Notes: a model not told the origin generated them from the letters alone. 64,000 bases of DNA from Exiguobacterium sp. TNDT2 (GCF_003331145.1 NZ_QLVE01000005.1:1-64000), one strand, 5' to 3'; shown: positions 1 to 10,300, counted from the first letter of the stretch. Program-made: numbers and translations.

Positions 1-57
1 TGGTTGTATTATCCTATTATATTAAGTGATCTGACAATTGTATATTTATTTTTCAAG

Positions 58-92
58 AAAAAACGGCCTCCCTCTTAGGAGGGAAACCGTTT
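58..92 (-). terminator. adhE terminator
   Basis: A GC-rich hairpin (arms CCCTCC/GGAGGG extended by ACGG/CCGT) followed by a run of T on the minus strand, about 15 bases after the adhE stop codon. It has the form of an intrinsic terminator. Confidence 0.85.
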
Positions 93-106
93 AGATATTG
101 TAAGAC

Positions 107-2698
107 TTATACGCCTTCGTATGCAGCGTACATGATCTCTTTCAATTCTTCGACGAGCGGCATTTTCGGGTTGGCCGTCGTACATTGGTCTTCGAACGCG
201 TCGACTGCCATCTTGTCGATTTTCGCGTCGAGGTCCGCTTTCTTGATGCCTTGAGCTTTGAACGAAAGCTTGATGTTCAAGCGCTGACCGAGCTCGATGA
301 TCGCTTGGATGAGCGACTCGACGCCTTCTTCCGTCGTGCTTGCTGGAAGTCCGAGGTAGCGCGCGATTTCAGCGTAACGCTCGTCGGCGATGAATGACTC
401 ATATTTCGGGAACGCCGCGAGTTTCGATGGGCGTGTCGCGTTGTAACGGATGACGTGTGGCATAAGGATCGCGTTCGTCCGTCCGTGTGGGACGTGGAAC
501 TCGCCACCGATTTTGTGTGCGATCGAGTGGTTGATACCGAGGAACGCGTTCGCGAACGCCATACCCGCCATTGTCGATGCGTTGTGGACTTTCTGACGCG
601 CTTCGGCGTCACTGCCGTTCTCATACGCTTTCGGGAGGTAATCGAAAATCATCTTCATCGAACGAAGCGCGAGTCCATCCGTGTAGTCGTTTGCCATGAC
701 CGAAACGTACGCTTCGATGGCGTGTGTCAACACGTCCATTCCTGTATCGGCCGTGATTGATGCTGGGACCGTCATGACGAATTCAGGGTCGACGATGGCG
801 ACGTCCGGTGTGATCGCGTAGTCAGCGATCGGGTATTTGACGTTACGTTTCTTATCCGTGATGACCGTGAACGGTGTCACTTCAGAACCCGTACCTGATG
901 TTGTCGGGATGGCGACGAACATCGACTTGTTGCCGAGTGTCGGGAACTTGTACGTCCGCTTGCGGATATCCATGAATTTTTGGCGAAGGTTCGAGAACTT
1001 CTCTTCTGGGCGTTCGTAGAAGAGCCACATGCCTTTCGCGGCATCCATCGGTGATCCACCGCCGAGTGCGATAATCATGTCTGGTTGGAAGTGACGCATC
1101 GCTTCGGCACCACGCATGACCGTCTCGACCGATGGGTCTGGCTCGACTTGGTCGAAGATGCGATACTCGACGCCAGCCGGCAAGTTTTTGACGACTTTAT
1201 CGGCAAATCCGAGTTTGACCATCATTTCATCCGTGACGATCATCGCCCGTTTTTTCGATGTGAGCGATTGAAGGTATTGGACCGAGTTTTTCTCAAAGTA
1301 AATCTTTTCAGGGACTTTAAACCATTGCATGTTCACGCGACGTCTCGCCACCTTTTTCACGTTGAGTAGATGTTTCGCCGTCACGTTCTCAGAGACGGAG
1401 TTTTTACCGTACGACCCACACCCGAGTGTGAGCGATGGTGTCATTTCGTTATAGAGGTCACCGATCCCGCCGTGTGCCGTTGGCGAGTTGACGATGATGC
1501 GGCAAGCTTTCATCCGGAGTCCGAATGCGAGGATGGCGTCGTCGTCTGTCGAGTGGATGGCTGCCGTATGACCGAGACCACCGATTTCAAGCATCTTCTC
1601 AGCGATCGCGAAACCTTCTTCACGCGATTGGACTTTGTAGGCTCCGAGTACTGGGCTAAGTTTCTCGTGTGAGAGTAGTTCTGTCGCGCCGACCGTCTCG
1701 AGTTCGGCGATCAAGATTTTCGTGTCGTCTGGAACGCTAAGTCCAGCTTTCTCGGCGATCCATGCTGCAGGCTTCCCGACGATTTCAGGGTTTACCGCAC
1801 AAGAGTCTGTTTTAATGACGAGTGTCTCGAGTTTTGCTTTCTCTTCTGGTGAGCAGAAGTAGCAACCGAGCGCCGTCATTTCGGCTTTCACTTCTTCGTA
1901 AACTTCTTGGTCGACGATGATCGCTTGTTCAGATGCACAGATCATCCCGTTATCGAACGTTTTCGACAAGATGACGTCCGAGATGGCACGTTTTACTTTT
2001 GCCGTCTTGTCGATGTAGGCTGGAACGTTACCAGGACCGACACCGAGGGCCGGTTTACCAGTCGAATAGGCTGATTTGACCATCGCCGCACCGCCTGTTG
2101 CGAGGACCATGGCGACTCCTGGGTGGTTCATAAGCGCTTTCGTCGCGTCGAGTGACGGTTTTTCAACCCATTGGATCAAATGTTCTGGTGCGCCGGCTTC
2201 GATGGCTGCGTCACGAAGGATGCGGGCCGCTTCACTTGAACACTGTTGTGCCGACGGGTGGAAGCCGAAGATGATCGGGTTACGTGTTTTGATGGCGATG
2301 ATTGCTTTGAACATCGTCGTTGATGTCGGGTTCGTGACCGGTGTGACCCCGGCGACGACACCGACTGGTTCCGCGATGTACGTGATGCCGTTTTGCTCAT
2401 CGTCTTCGATAACGCCGACCGTCTTCTCACCACGGAGTGAGTTATAAATATATTCTGTCGCAAAGATGTTTTTGATCATCTTATCTTCAAACACACCGCG
2501 ACCAGTTTCTTCATATGCATGTTTCGCGAGTGCGACGTGTTGTTCGAGACCGGCTAGCGCCATCGCTTGAACGATCGCATCGATTTTTTCTTGATCAAAC
2601 GTCATTAACGTGTCGAGCGCTGTATGTGCTCGTGTGACGAGCGTGTCGACCATCTGTTCTGCTGATGTTTCCACTACTGCTTTCTCTTTAACTGCCAT
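107..2698 (-). CDS. adhE: Bifunctional acetaldehyde/alcohol dehydrogenase AdhE
   Basis: Cytoplasmic fermentative enzyme that reduces acetyl-CoA to acetaldehyde and then ethanol with two NADH. At 863 residues it has the usual full length. The N-terminal half is a CoA-acylating aldehyde dehydrogenase with the cysteine in DNGMICASEQ. The C-terminal half is an iron-dependent alcohol dehydrogenase with GGGSPMDAAK and the metal-binding histidines of GINHSIAHKIGG and HVPHGRTNA. The ATG has an AGGAGG eight bases upstream. The gene stands alone with its own terminator. A near-perfect Rex box and a perfect cre box lie upstream, so repression under high NAD+/NADH and by CcpA is likely. Nothing essential appears to be missing. 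Confidence 0.98.
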   Translation of the reverse strand: MAVKEKAVVETSAEQMVDTLVTRAHTALDTLMTFDQEKIDAIVQAMALAGLEQHVALAKHAYEETGRGVFEDKMIKNIFATEYIYNSLRGEKTVGVIEDDEQNGITYIAEPVGVVAGVTPVTNPTSTTMFKAIIAIKTRNPIIFGFHPSAQQCSSEAARILRDAAIEAGAPEHLIQWVEKPSLDATKALMNHPGVAMVLATGGAAMVKSAYSTGKPALGVGPGNVPAYIDKTAKVKRAISDVILSKTFDNGMICASEQAIIVDQEVYEEVKAEMTALGCYFCSPEEKAKLETLVIKTDSCAVNPEIVGKPAAWIAEKAGLSVPDDTKILIAELETVGATELLSHEKLSPVLGAYKVQSREEGFAIAEKMLEIGGLGHTAAIHSTDDDAILAFGLRMKACRIIVNSPTAHGGIGDLYNEMTPSLTLGCGSYGKNSVSENVTAKHLLNVKKVARRRVNMQWFKVPEKIYFEKNSVQYLQSLTSKKRAMIVTDEMMVKLGFADKVVKNLPAGVEYRIFDQVEPDPSVETVMRGAEAMRHFQPDMIIALGGGSPMDAAKGMWLFYERPEEKFSNLRQKFMDIRKRTYKFPTLGNKSMFVAIPTTSGTGSEVTPFTVITDKKRNVKYPIADYAITPDVAIVDPEFVMTVPASITADTGMDVLTHAIEAYVSVMANDYTDGLALRSMKMIFDYLPKAYENGSDAEARQKVHNASTMAGMAFANAFLGINHSIAHKIGGEFHVPHGRTNAILMPHVIRYNATRPSKLAAFPKYESFIADERYAEIARYLGLPASTTEEGVESLIQAIIELGQRLNIKLSFKAQGIKKADLDAKIDKMAVDAFEDQCTTANPKMPLVEELKEIMYAAYEGV

Positions 2699-2837
2699 GT
2701 TGGGTTCCTCCTCATGAATGAGAGCTTATACTGTTGACTTGATGGAGAGCACGGGGCGATCAGTGGTTTGATAAGAGTTTGTGCTTTCCTTCACATTCAT
2801 AGAATACAACGTTTCCGACAATTTGTGCGTGACAACA

Positions 2838-2855
2838 ATGTGAATTCTTTCACAA
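2838..2855. promoter_or_regulatory. Rex-type operator upstream of adhE
   Basis: The 18 bases match the Rex consensus TTGTGAANNNNTTCACAA at 13 of 14 fixed positions; only the first base differs. The site lies 140 bases upstream of the adhE start, within its leader/promoter region. Rex is an NADH-sensing repressor of fermentation genes in Bacillota, which fits AdhE. Matching was done by eye. Confidence 0.75.
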
Positions 2856-2946
2856 TATTTTTTTGAAGAATGAGGATAGGTCTTGCTTTTTGATAGGACG
2901 CTCAGTAAAATCGTATGCGTTTTCATGAAAAGATGAAGTCTTACAA

Positions 2947-2961
2947 ATGTAAACGCTTACA
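2947..2961. promoter_or_regulatory. cre box (CcpA) between adhE and the MarR gene
   Basis: ATGTAAACGCTTACA matches the cre consensus WTGNAANCGNWNNCW at every fixed position and is almost fully palindromic. It lies about 250 bases upstream of adhE and 117 bases upstream of the divergent MarR gene, so either gene could be the target. The rest of the 379-base intergenic region 2699-3077 holds the Rex box, a small inverted repeat GTGA-TTTG-TCAC at 2995-3006 and a TATAAT at 3045-3050. Confidence 0.75.
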
Positions 2962-3077
2962 TATATTATGTCGGTCGTTTGTCCGATGTGCTGTGTGATT
3001 TGTCACGGGATGAGGATTGGTCGTCCACCCCGCTCTCGGTCGTGTATAATGAAGAAAGAATCTAATTAGGAAGTGAC

Positions 3078-3530
3078 ATGACTATGCCGAGACAAGACGC
3101 AGCCGATCAGTTCGTAAAACTGATCCCATTAATCCGCAGGAAGTTGTTACGCCGTTCCGACCTCCCGCAAATCCCAAACTTGAACTTTTCCCACTTTCAT
3201 CTCCTCATGTTGATTGAGGATGAAGGCGCCGTGACGAACGGACACATCAGCGAGACGCTATCGATCGCCCCGCCAAACGTGACGCCGCTCATCACGAAGC
3301 TCGTCGATGAGGGCTATATCACCCGCGTCCCGGACGAACGCGATCGCCGCGTCATCTGGAATCAACTGACCGAAAAGGGCGAACTCGTCCTCCGCGAGCG
3401 TCGCGATTCGTTTCGTCGCCTGTTCGAGGACCGTCTCGCGTTTCTGAACGAGGAAGAGACGAATCGATTGATCGACAGTTTGAAGACGTTGACAGAGATC
3501 GTCGAGAAGATGGATAAGAGCGAGGGATGA
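3078..3530 (+). CDS. MarR-family transcriptional regulator
   Basis: A 150-residue winged-helix DNA-binding protein of typical MarR length. The helix-turn-helix lies about residues 50-90 (NGHISETLSIAPPNVTPLITKLVDEGYI) and is followed by the characteristic wing DERDRRVIWNQLTEKG. Such proteins bind short palindromes as dimers and respond to small ligands. The ATG at 3078 is preceded by AGGA at suitable spacing; an in-frame ATG two codons later is the alternative. It is divergent from adhE; the repeat at 2995-3006 could be its own operator. The ligand cannot be told from sequence, and there is no cysteine pattern that would point clearly to OhrR. Confidence 0.9.
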   Translation: MTMPRQDAADQFVKLIPLIRRKLLRRSDLPQIPNLNFSHFHLLMLIEDEGAVTNGHISETLSIAPPNVTPLITKLVDEGYITRVPDERDRRVIWNQLTEKGELVLRERRDSFRRLFEDRLAFLNEEETNRLIDSLKTLTEIVEKMDKSEG

Positions 3531-3537
3531 TTTTTAC

Positions 3538-3566
3538 TCGTCAACATCTACGTCTTCTTATATAAT
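3538..3566 (+). promoter_or_regulatory. Candidate promoter of the yebC-like gene
   Basis: TCGTCA at 3538-3543 and a perfect TATAAT at 3561-3566 with 17-base spacing, 44 bases before the coding start. The -35 element matches TTGACA at only 4 of 6 positions. Confidence 0.5.
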
Positions 3567-3609
3567 CGAGGATGAATCAATCGAACAATGGAAAGAGAGA
3601 TGACATGTA

Positions 3610-4323
3610 ATGGGTCGTAAATGGAACAACATTAAAGAGAAAAAGGCGTCAAAAGACGCCAATACGAGTCGCATCTACGCGAAGTTCGGCCGTGAAATCT
3701 ACGTAGCCGCCCGTCAAGGGGAACCAGATCCAGAATCAAACCAAGCGCTCAAATTCGTCGTTGAACGAGCGAAAACGTACAACGTCCCGCGCGCCATCAT
3801 CGACCGCGCCATCGACAAAGCAAAGGGCGGCGACGAAGAGAACTTCGATGAGCTCCGTTACGAAGGGTTCGGGCCGAACGGCTCGATGCTCATCGTCGAC
3901 ACGCTCACGAACAACGTCAACCGGACGGCCTCTGAAGTTCGCGCCGCTTTCGGTAAAAACGGTGGCAACATGGGTGTCAGCGGGTCGGTCGCTTATATGT
4001 TCGACGCGACGGCTGTCATCGGTGTCAACGGCATGAGCGCCGACGACGTACTCGAACTCATGATGGAGCACGACCTCGACGTCCGTGATGTCATCGAAGA
4101 AGATGAGACGGTAATCGTCTATGCGGAGCCAGAAGCGTTCCATGCCGTGCAGACTGCTTTCAAAGCTGCAGGCATCGAGACGTTCGAAGTCGCCGAGTTG
4201 ACGATGTTGCCACAAAACGAGATCGCCCTCGATGACGAGTCGAAAGAACAGTTTGAAAAACTACTCGACGTCCTCGAAGACCTCGAAGACGTGCGCCAGG
4301 TATACCATAACGTTGAAGGATAA
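3610..4323 (+). CDS. yebC: YebC/PmpR-family protein (YeeI type)
   Basis: A 237-residue member of the YebC/TACO1 family, closest in my memory to B. subtilis YeeI. It begins with the family signature [18 protein letters not shown] and contains the conserved blocks [17 protein letters not shown] and GGNMG. These proteins were long called transcriptional regulators; more recent work ties the family to relief of ribosome stalling on difficult peptides. The C-terminus is acidic ([23 protein letters not shown]), as in relatives. It has its own promoter-like sequence and a strong terminator at 4330-4361, so it is probably monocistronic. Confidence 0.93.
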   Translation: MGRKWNNIKEKKASKDANTSRIYAKFGREIYVAARQGEPDPESNQALKFVVERAKTYNVPRAIIDRAIDKAKGGDEENFDELRYEGFGPNGSMLIVDTLTNNVNRTASEVRAAFGKNGGNMGVSGSVAYMFDATAVIGVNGMSADDVLELMMEHDLDVRDVIEEDETVIVYAEPEAFHAVQTAFKAAGIETFEVAELTMLPQNEIALDDESKEQFEKLLDVLEDLEDVRQVYHNVEG

Positions 4324-4329
4324 CGAACG

Positions 4330-4361
4330 AGCGATAACTTTTCGGAGTTATCGCTTTTTTT
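4330..4361 (+). terminator. yebC terminator
   Basis: Perfect 8-base-pair stem GCGATAAC/GTTATCGC with a 7-base loop followed by seven T residues, eight bases after the stop codon. Confidence 0.9.
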
Positions 4362-4411
4362 GAACAATCGATTTGACAACCCGAAACACGTATGTTAAAT
4401 TTCAAAAGTCT

Positions 4412-4431
4412 TTATCATATTAAAGTGATAA
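4412..4431. promoter_or_regulatory. Inverted repeat upstream of the antiporter gene
   Basis: TTATCA and TGATAA flank an 8-base AT-rich spacer, 35 bases before the chosen antiporter start. It could be an operator or a weak leader hairpin; no regulator is assigned. Confidence 0.35.
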
Positions 4432-4465
4432 CATGAGAAAGAGTTTTGAAAGAAAGGTGTTGGAA

Positions 4466-5788
4466 ATGATGAATGCTGTCTTATTAGCTGTTATCGTATT
4501 ATTTGCTCTCGCAATCAGTCGAGTTCACATCGTCTTGTCGCTCATCCTCGCCGCAATCGTCGGCGGTCTCGTGGGAGGTCTCGGTTTCAACGACACGTTG
4601 ACCGCCTTCAGTGACGGTCTTGGCGGAGGGGCTACCATCGCCCTCAGTTATGCGCTACTCGGCGCGTTCGCCGTCGGTCTATCAAAAACGGGGCTCCCAG
4701 ACGTCCTGGCGGAAAAGTTGATCAGTATGTCAGGTCGCGACGTTACCGGTAAGAGCGTGGCGCGCGTCAAAGCGCTGTTGCTATCGTTCCTCTTATTACT
4801 AGCAATCAGTTCGCAGAACGCTTTACCGATTCACATCGCGTTCATCCCGATCGTCATCCCGCCGCTCCTCGTGCTGTTTAACGAGTTGAAGCTCGACCGC
4901 CGGCTCGTGGCGACGATTCTCACGTTCGGTCTTGTCACGCCGTATATGTTACTTCCGGTCGGATTTGGCGGCATTTACTTGAATGAGATTTTGTTGCCGA
5001 ACGTGGAAACGAACGGCATGGCCGTCGGTGATGTCAATATTGTCAGCATCATGGCCATCCCGGCCCTCGGGATGCTCGTCGGTCTCGTCACCGCCTTCTT
5101 CCACTATCGGAAGCCGCGGACGTACGATACGATCCAACTCGGGCCTACTGATTACGAGATTCGGACGTTGAGCCCGCTCAAAATCTGGCTCACGGCTGCC
5201 GTCGTCCTCGTCGTCCTCATCGTACAGCTTCAGACCGAATCGATGATCGCATCGGCCGTCTCAGGACTCATCCTGTTGACACTGCTTCGCCTCATCCCTT
5301 GGTCAGAGGCAGACGACATCTTCACGAGCGGGATGCGCATGATGGCTTTCATCGGCTTCGTCATGATCGCGGCTAGCGGGTTTGCCGCCGTCATCCGCGC
5401 GACCGGTGCCATCGATCCGCTCGTCAATGGCGCAAGCGGCATCATGGGCGACTCACAATTTGTGGCCGCGCTCGTCATGCTCCTCGTCGGACTCGTGATC
5501 ACGCTAGGAATCGGTTCGAGTTTCTCGACGATTCCAATCATCGCGGCCATCTTCGTCCCGCTTTGCATCCAATACGGTTTCTCGGTCGAGGCGACGATCG
5601 CCATCATCGGGACGGCCGGTGCGCTCGGTGACGCCGGTAGCCCAGCGAGTGACTCGACACTCGGACCGACGAGCGGTTTGAACGCCGACGGTCAACACGA
5701 CCACTTGCGTGAGACGGTGTGGCCGACGTTCCTCCACTACAATATCCCGCTCATCATCTTCGGCTTGATTGCCGCCATGGTGTTGTAA
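4466..5788 (+). CDS. NhaC-like Na+/H+ antiporter family membrane protein (YuiF-like)
   Basis: A 440-residue polytopic inner-membrane protein with 11-12 hydrophobic segments. It resembles the Na+/H+ antiporter family that includes B. subtilis YuiF, some members of which are annotated as amino-acid (histidine) permeases. The conserved C-terminal block GALGDAGSPASDSTLGPTSGLN is the family hallmark. The start at 4466 is chosen because AAAGGTG sits six bases upstream and relatives begin MNAV; an upstream in-frame ATG at 4433 would add 11 charged residues and lacks a good ribosome site. The substrate is not determined; sodium/proton exchange or amino-acid uptake are both possible. Confidence 0.85.
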   Translation: MMNAVLLAVIVLFALAISRVHIVLSLILAAIVGGLVGGLGFNDTLTAFSDGLGGGATIALSYALLGAFAVGLSKTGLPDVLAEKLISMSGRDVTGKSVARVKALLLSFLLLLAISSQNALPIHIAFIPIVIPPLLVLFNELKLDRRLVATILTFGLVTPYMLLPVGFGGIYLNEILLPNVETNGMAVGDVNIVSIMAIPALGMLVGLVTAFFHYRKPRTYDTIQLGPTDYEIRTLSPLKIWLTAAVVLVVLIVQLQTESMIASAVSGLILLTLLRLIPWSEADDIFTSGMRMMAFIGFVMIAASGFAAVIRATGAIDPLVNGASGIMGDSQFVAALVMLLVGLVITLGIGSSFSTIPIIAAIFVPLCIQYGFSVEATIAIIGTAGALGDAGSPASDSTLGPTSGLNADGQHDHLRETVWPTFLHYNIPLIIFGLIAAMVL

Positions 5789-5881
5789 TCACTTCCGATT
5801 GCGCCGCGCGTAAATCGTGCCGAGCAAGACGAGCACGAGTAAAAACCAAATCCCGGTATACATGAGGATTTCGATAATCAT
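5789..5881 (-). CDS. Small membrane peptide, 30 residues
   Basis: A previously easy-to-miss reading frame encoding 30 residues: MIIEILMYTGIWFLLV followed by more hydrophobic residues and a basic tail ARRNRK. It forms one transmembrane helix with a positive C-terminus. The ATG is preceded by AGGAGG at exactly eight bases, the best kind of ribosome site in this genome. It lies on the minus strand, downstream of the gltD terminator and convergent with the antiporter, whose stop codon directly abuts its own. No promoter is obvious between the gltD terminator and its ribosome site, so read-through from gltBD may supply transcription. Function unknown. Confidence 0.65.
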   Translation of the reverse strand: MIIEILMYTGIWFLLVLVLLGTIYARRNRK

Positions 5882-5907
5882 TGCTGACTCCTCCTAAATA
5901 TCCATCA

Positions 5908-5940
5908 TAAAAAGGAGCGACATCGCGTCGCTCCTTTTTA
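5908..5940 (-). terminator. gltBD terminator
   Basis: Eleven-base-pair stem AAAGGAGCGAC/GTCGCTCCTTT with a 5-base loop and T-rich flanks on both strands. It overlaps the gltD stop codon. Confidence 0.85.
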
Positions 5941-7389
5941 TGATGAAGTTTTTAGCTGTTGTTGACAAGTGTTCAAGTATCCGTCGACGGTATCCGCGAC
6001 TTCGCGGCCTTCCCGGATCGCCCAAACGATCAAACTTTGTCCCCGTCTCGCATCCCCTGCGACAAACACACCTTCGACGTTCGACGTATAATCATGATTC
6101 GCTTCGATGCCGACTTTCCGGAGTTCACGTTCCGGTCGTTCGAACCCGATGGCGACAAGCACGAGATCGGCTGGATACGTCTCGATCGACCCGTCGACGA
6201 CGAAGAATGTCGCCTGTCCGTCCGGTTTGACGATTTTCTCCATCCGTTCCGTCTCAATCCCGACGACACGGTCTCCATCTTTGATAACCCGGTTCGAACG
6301 AATCAAATATGTGCGCGGGTCGTGGTCGAAATGTTCAATCGCTTCCGCATAAGCGTAATCGGTCGATAACGTGTCCGGTTGGAGCGGCCATGGCCGCTCC
6401 GGCGCCCGGAACACACCTTTCTCCGGATGTTTCCCGAACTGCGTCACTGACTTGGCGCCTTGACGAATCGCCGTCGCCACGCAGTCCGCGCCTGTGTCCC
6501 CGCCACCGATGACGATGACGTCTTTTCCGTTCGCGTCATATCGAGCGTCGAGCGATTTCCCGCCGAGCGTACGCGTCGACTCCGTCAAATAATCCATCGC
6601 CGGCTCGACGCCTGTGGCATCATCCCCATCGATGCCGAGCGTCCGTTGTTTCTGTGCTCCCGTCGCGAGAATGACGGCATCGTACGTGTGACGGAGTGAC
6701 TCGATGGTCACATCGGTCCCGACGTTGACGCCCGTCTTGAAACGGATCCCCTCCGCCTCGAGCAGACGTACACGACGCCGGACGACGTCTTTCTCCAGCT
6801 TCATGTTCGGGATGCCATAGAACAACAGCCCGCCCGCCTCGTCAGCTTTCTCATAAATCGTGACCGCATGGCCGAGCTGGTTCAATTGATCGGCCGCCGC
6901 GAGTCCGGCCGGCCCGCTACCGATGATGGCAACACGGTGTCCGGTCCGTTTCTTGATGTGACGAGGTTTGACCCATCCTTCCTCGAAGGCGCGGTCGATA
7001 ATCGTCCGCTCGATCGATTTGATTGCGACCGGGTCCTCGCTGATGCCGAGCGTACACGAGCCTTCACACGGGGCTGGACAGACACGACCCGTGAACTCCG
7101 GGAAGTTATTCGTCTCCATCAACCGCTCATAGGCTCGATACCAGTCCTGATCCGAGACGAGCTTATTCCATTCGGGAATCAAGTTGTGAATCGGACAGCC
7201 GATCGTCTCTTGACCGATCATGTCCCCGACGTGACAGAACGGGGTGCCGCAATCCATGCAACGCTCGGCTTGTTTGACGATCGGTCCGTCTTCCATCCGT
7301 GAAGCGTATTCACTGTAATCATGAATCCGTTCGAGGACGGAACGTTCTGGCAATGTCTCCCGTGGGATATCGATAAATTTATGTCTCAT
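5938..7389 (-). CDS. gltD: Glutamate synthase small subunit GltD
   Basis: The 483-residue NADPH-oxidising subunit of glutamate synthase, which passes electrons through Fe-S clusters to the large subunit. N-terminal cysteines for 4Fe-4S clusters are visible in CMDCGTPFCH, GCPIHN and CPAPCEGSCTLG. The FAD-binding IIGSGPAGLAAADQL lies near residue 155 and the NADPH-binding VIGGGDTGADC near 290. Its ATG overlaps the gltB stop codon by four bases (ATGA) and has a strong GGAGGGGG ribosome site, which indicates translational coupling with gltB. Length is normal. Confidence 0.98.
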   Translation of the reverse strand: MRHKFIDIPRETLPERSVLERIHDYSEYASRMEDGPIVKQAERCMDCGTPFCHVGDMIGQETIGCPIHNLIPEWNKLVSDQDWYRAYERLMETNNFPEFTGRVCPAPCEGSCTLGISEDPVAIKSIERTIIDRAFEEGWVKPRHIKKRTGHRVAIIGSGPAGLAAADQLNQLGHAVTIYEKADEAGGLLFYGIPNMKLEKDVVRRRVRLLEAEGIRFKTGVNVGTDVTIESLRHTYDAVILATGAQKQRTLGIDGDDATGVEPAMDYLTESTRTLGGKSLDARYDANGKDVIVIGGGDTGADCVATAIRQGAKSVTQFGKHPEKGVFRAPERPWPLQPDTLSTDYAYAEAIEHFDHDPRTYLIRSNRVIKDGDRVVGIETERMEKIVKPDGQATFFVVDGSIETYPADLVLVAIGFERPERELRKVGIEANHDYTSNVEGVFVAGDARRGQSLIVWAIREGREVADTVDGYLNTCQQQLKTSS

Positions 7390-10300
7390 GCTCCCCCTCC
7401 TTCAGTCACGACGCGAAATAGTTCGAGGGCGCGGTCGGCGTCACTCAATTCCGGACGCGTCGCCTCGATGTGACGCATGACGTCAAGTACGTTCGCATAG
7501 TCACGCGGTACGACTTTGACGAAGCGTTTTCGTTCTTGCTCGAACGCCTCGAGCACGGCTCGCGCTTTGACACTGTCCGTATGGAACTGGTGCATCTCGA
7601 GCAACGCGTAAATCTGTTCGGCATCCTCGTCGGTCAACTCACGGTCGACCGAGACAAGCTCTTCGTTGACGAGTTCCTCGTACGCTTGGTCCCCGTACAG
7701 GTAGGCGACCCCGCCCGACATCCCGGCCCCAAAGTTACGACCGACCGTACCGAGGACGACGACCGTCCCACCGGTCATGTACTCACAGCCGTGATCGCCG
7801 ACGCCTTCAGTTACGGCGACCGCACCCGAGTTACGGACGGCAAATCGTTCTCCGACATGACCGTTGAAGAACGCCATCCCGGACGTCGCGCCGTAGAGAC
7901 AGACGTTCCCCGCGATGACTTGTTCGCTCTCTTCAAACGGGGCATGTTTCTCGGCGATGACGGCGAGTTTTCCACCGCTCAAGCCTTTCCCGACATAATC
8001 GTTCGCGTCGCCGATGACCGAGATGGTGATCCCGTTCGGCAAAAACGCCCCTAAACTTTGGCCAGCCGATCCGCTGAGGCGAAGTGAAATCGTGTCCTCG
8101 GCGAGTCCGACGTTGCCATGCACTTTCGTCACTTCATGCCCGAGCATCGTCCCGACGGCTCGGTCCGTATTACGGACGCGGCCGACGAAAAACGTCGGTT
8201 GGAGCGACTTGATGGAACGTGAGACGGCCGGAATCAGTTTTCGGTGATCATATGACTGATAGGCCGGATGCGGTAGTTCCTCTTTTTCCGGCAACGCTGT
8301 CGGAATCGACAACATCGGAGTCAAGTCGAGCGTTTTTGCTTTCGGATGTTTTTGTTTCCATACGCTTTCCTCTAACAAGTCGGTCCGGCCGATGACGTCA
8401 CGGAGCGATTTCGCACCGAGCGAGGCTAAAATCTCTCGCACGTCTTCGGCGAGGAACGTCATCAAGTTGACGACGTGTTCGGGTTTGCCCATGAACTTTG
8501 CGCGCAAGGCCGGGTCTTGTGTGGCGACACCGACCGGACACGTGTCAAGGTGACACGCCCGCATCATGATACACCCGAGCACGACGAGCGGCGCCGTCGC
8601 GAACGCGTATTCTTCGGCGCCGAAGATGGCGGCGAGGACGATATCACGCCCGGTCATGAGTTTACCGTCGGTCTCGAGCGTGACGCGACCCCGGAGTCCG
8701 TTCAAGGCGAGCGTCTGGTGCGTCTCGAGCAGACCGAGCTCCCATGGGAGTCCCGTATGCTTGATCGATGTCCGAGGTGACGCCCCGGTCCCACCGTCAT
8801 AGCCGCTGATGACAATCGTGTCTGCGTTCGCCTTGGCGACACCGGCCGCGATCGTCCCGACACCTGATTTTGAGACGAGTTTGACGCTAATTTTCGCGTT
8901 CGGATTGACGTGCTTCAAGTCGAAGATCAGCTGCGCCAAGTCTTCAATCGAATAGATATCGTGGTGCGGCGGTGGCGAGATGAGTCCGACACCTGGGACG
9001 GAGCCGCGCACTTCGGCGACCCATGGATATACTTTGTTCCCCGGCAATTGTCCGCCCTCACCCGGCTTCGCCCCTTGCGCCATCTTGATTTGAATCTCAT
9101 CGGCGTGATACAAATATTCGGCCGTCACGCCGAAACGACCGCTTGCGACTTGCTTGATGCGACTGACGCGTTCACTGCCGTCCTCATCAGGGGTGAACCG
9201 ATTCCGGTCCTCCCCGCCTTCCCCGGAGTTGCTCTTGCCGCCGATTTGGTTCATGGCGATGGCGAGCGTCTCGTGCGCCTCTTTCGACAAGGAACCGAAC
9301 GACATCGCTCCCGTCTTGAAGCGGCTGACGATCGAAGTGACCGACTCGACTTCATCAATCGAAATCGCATCTTGTTGTTTAAAGGCGAACAATTGACGTA
9401 AGAATTGGCCTGACGACTCGTGAAGTTTGACATAAGCGTCATAATACCGGCGCTCGTTCTCGCGGCAGGCCCGCTGGAGCAAATGAATCGTCTTCGGGTT
9501 AAAGGCGTGCTCTTCCCCGTCGGCGCGCCACTGAAAATCGGCTCCGGCCTCGAGCGGTCGTTCCCGCTTGTAGGCAGCTTCATGCTGGCGGCGCGACTCT
9601 TCTTCGAGTTCAGTGAAACCGACACCGGACAACTGTGATGTCGTCCCGCGGAAATGGCGTTCGATCAAGGCTCGGTCAATGCCGACCGCCTCAAAGATTT
9701 GGGCCCCACGGTAACTTTGTACGGTCGAGATCCCCATCTTCGACATGATTTTGACGATGCCATCGACCGATGCCGTCTGATAGCGGCGAACGGCTTCTGT
9801 GAACGAGTATGGCAGTTGACCGGCCTCGACCGCCTCGGCAATCGTCGCATAGGCGAGATACGGATAGACGGCGTCGGCGCCGTACCCAATCAAGGCGGCC
9901 GCTTGATGGACTTCACGCACTTCGCCACTCTCAGCGACGAGACTGCACGACGCGCGAAGATTGACGCGAATCAAATGTTGGTGGACGGCGCTCAAGACGA
10001 GGAGCGACGGCATCGCCAACAGGTTTTCGTTCATGTCACGATCCGACAAGACGATGACTTCAGCCCCGTCGCGGACGAGCCCTTCGACACGCTCGAACAA
10101 TGTCTCAAGGGCAGCCTCGAGGTCGTGAACGTATGTCGTCTCGACCCGTTCGACGCGAAGCGTCTCGTTCACTTGTTCGACCGCGGCCGCATCGAGGAAC
10201 GGATGTTTGAGCCAGACACGACGGGCGTGACCGCGACCGGTGTGGACCGGGTTCGCGAGTGGTCCGAGCCACGTGAACGTGGCCGTGACGATCTTCTCAC

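Noticed and set aside
2726-2926. A 66-codon minus-strand frame in the adhE leader
   Set aside because: It covers the Rex box and has no ribosome site. It is read as promoter DNA rather than a gene.
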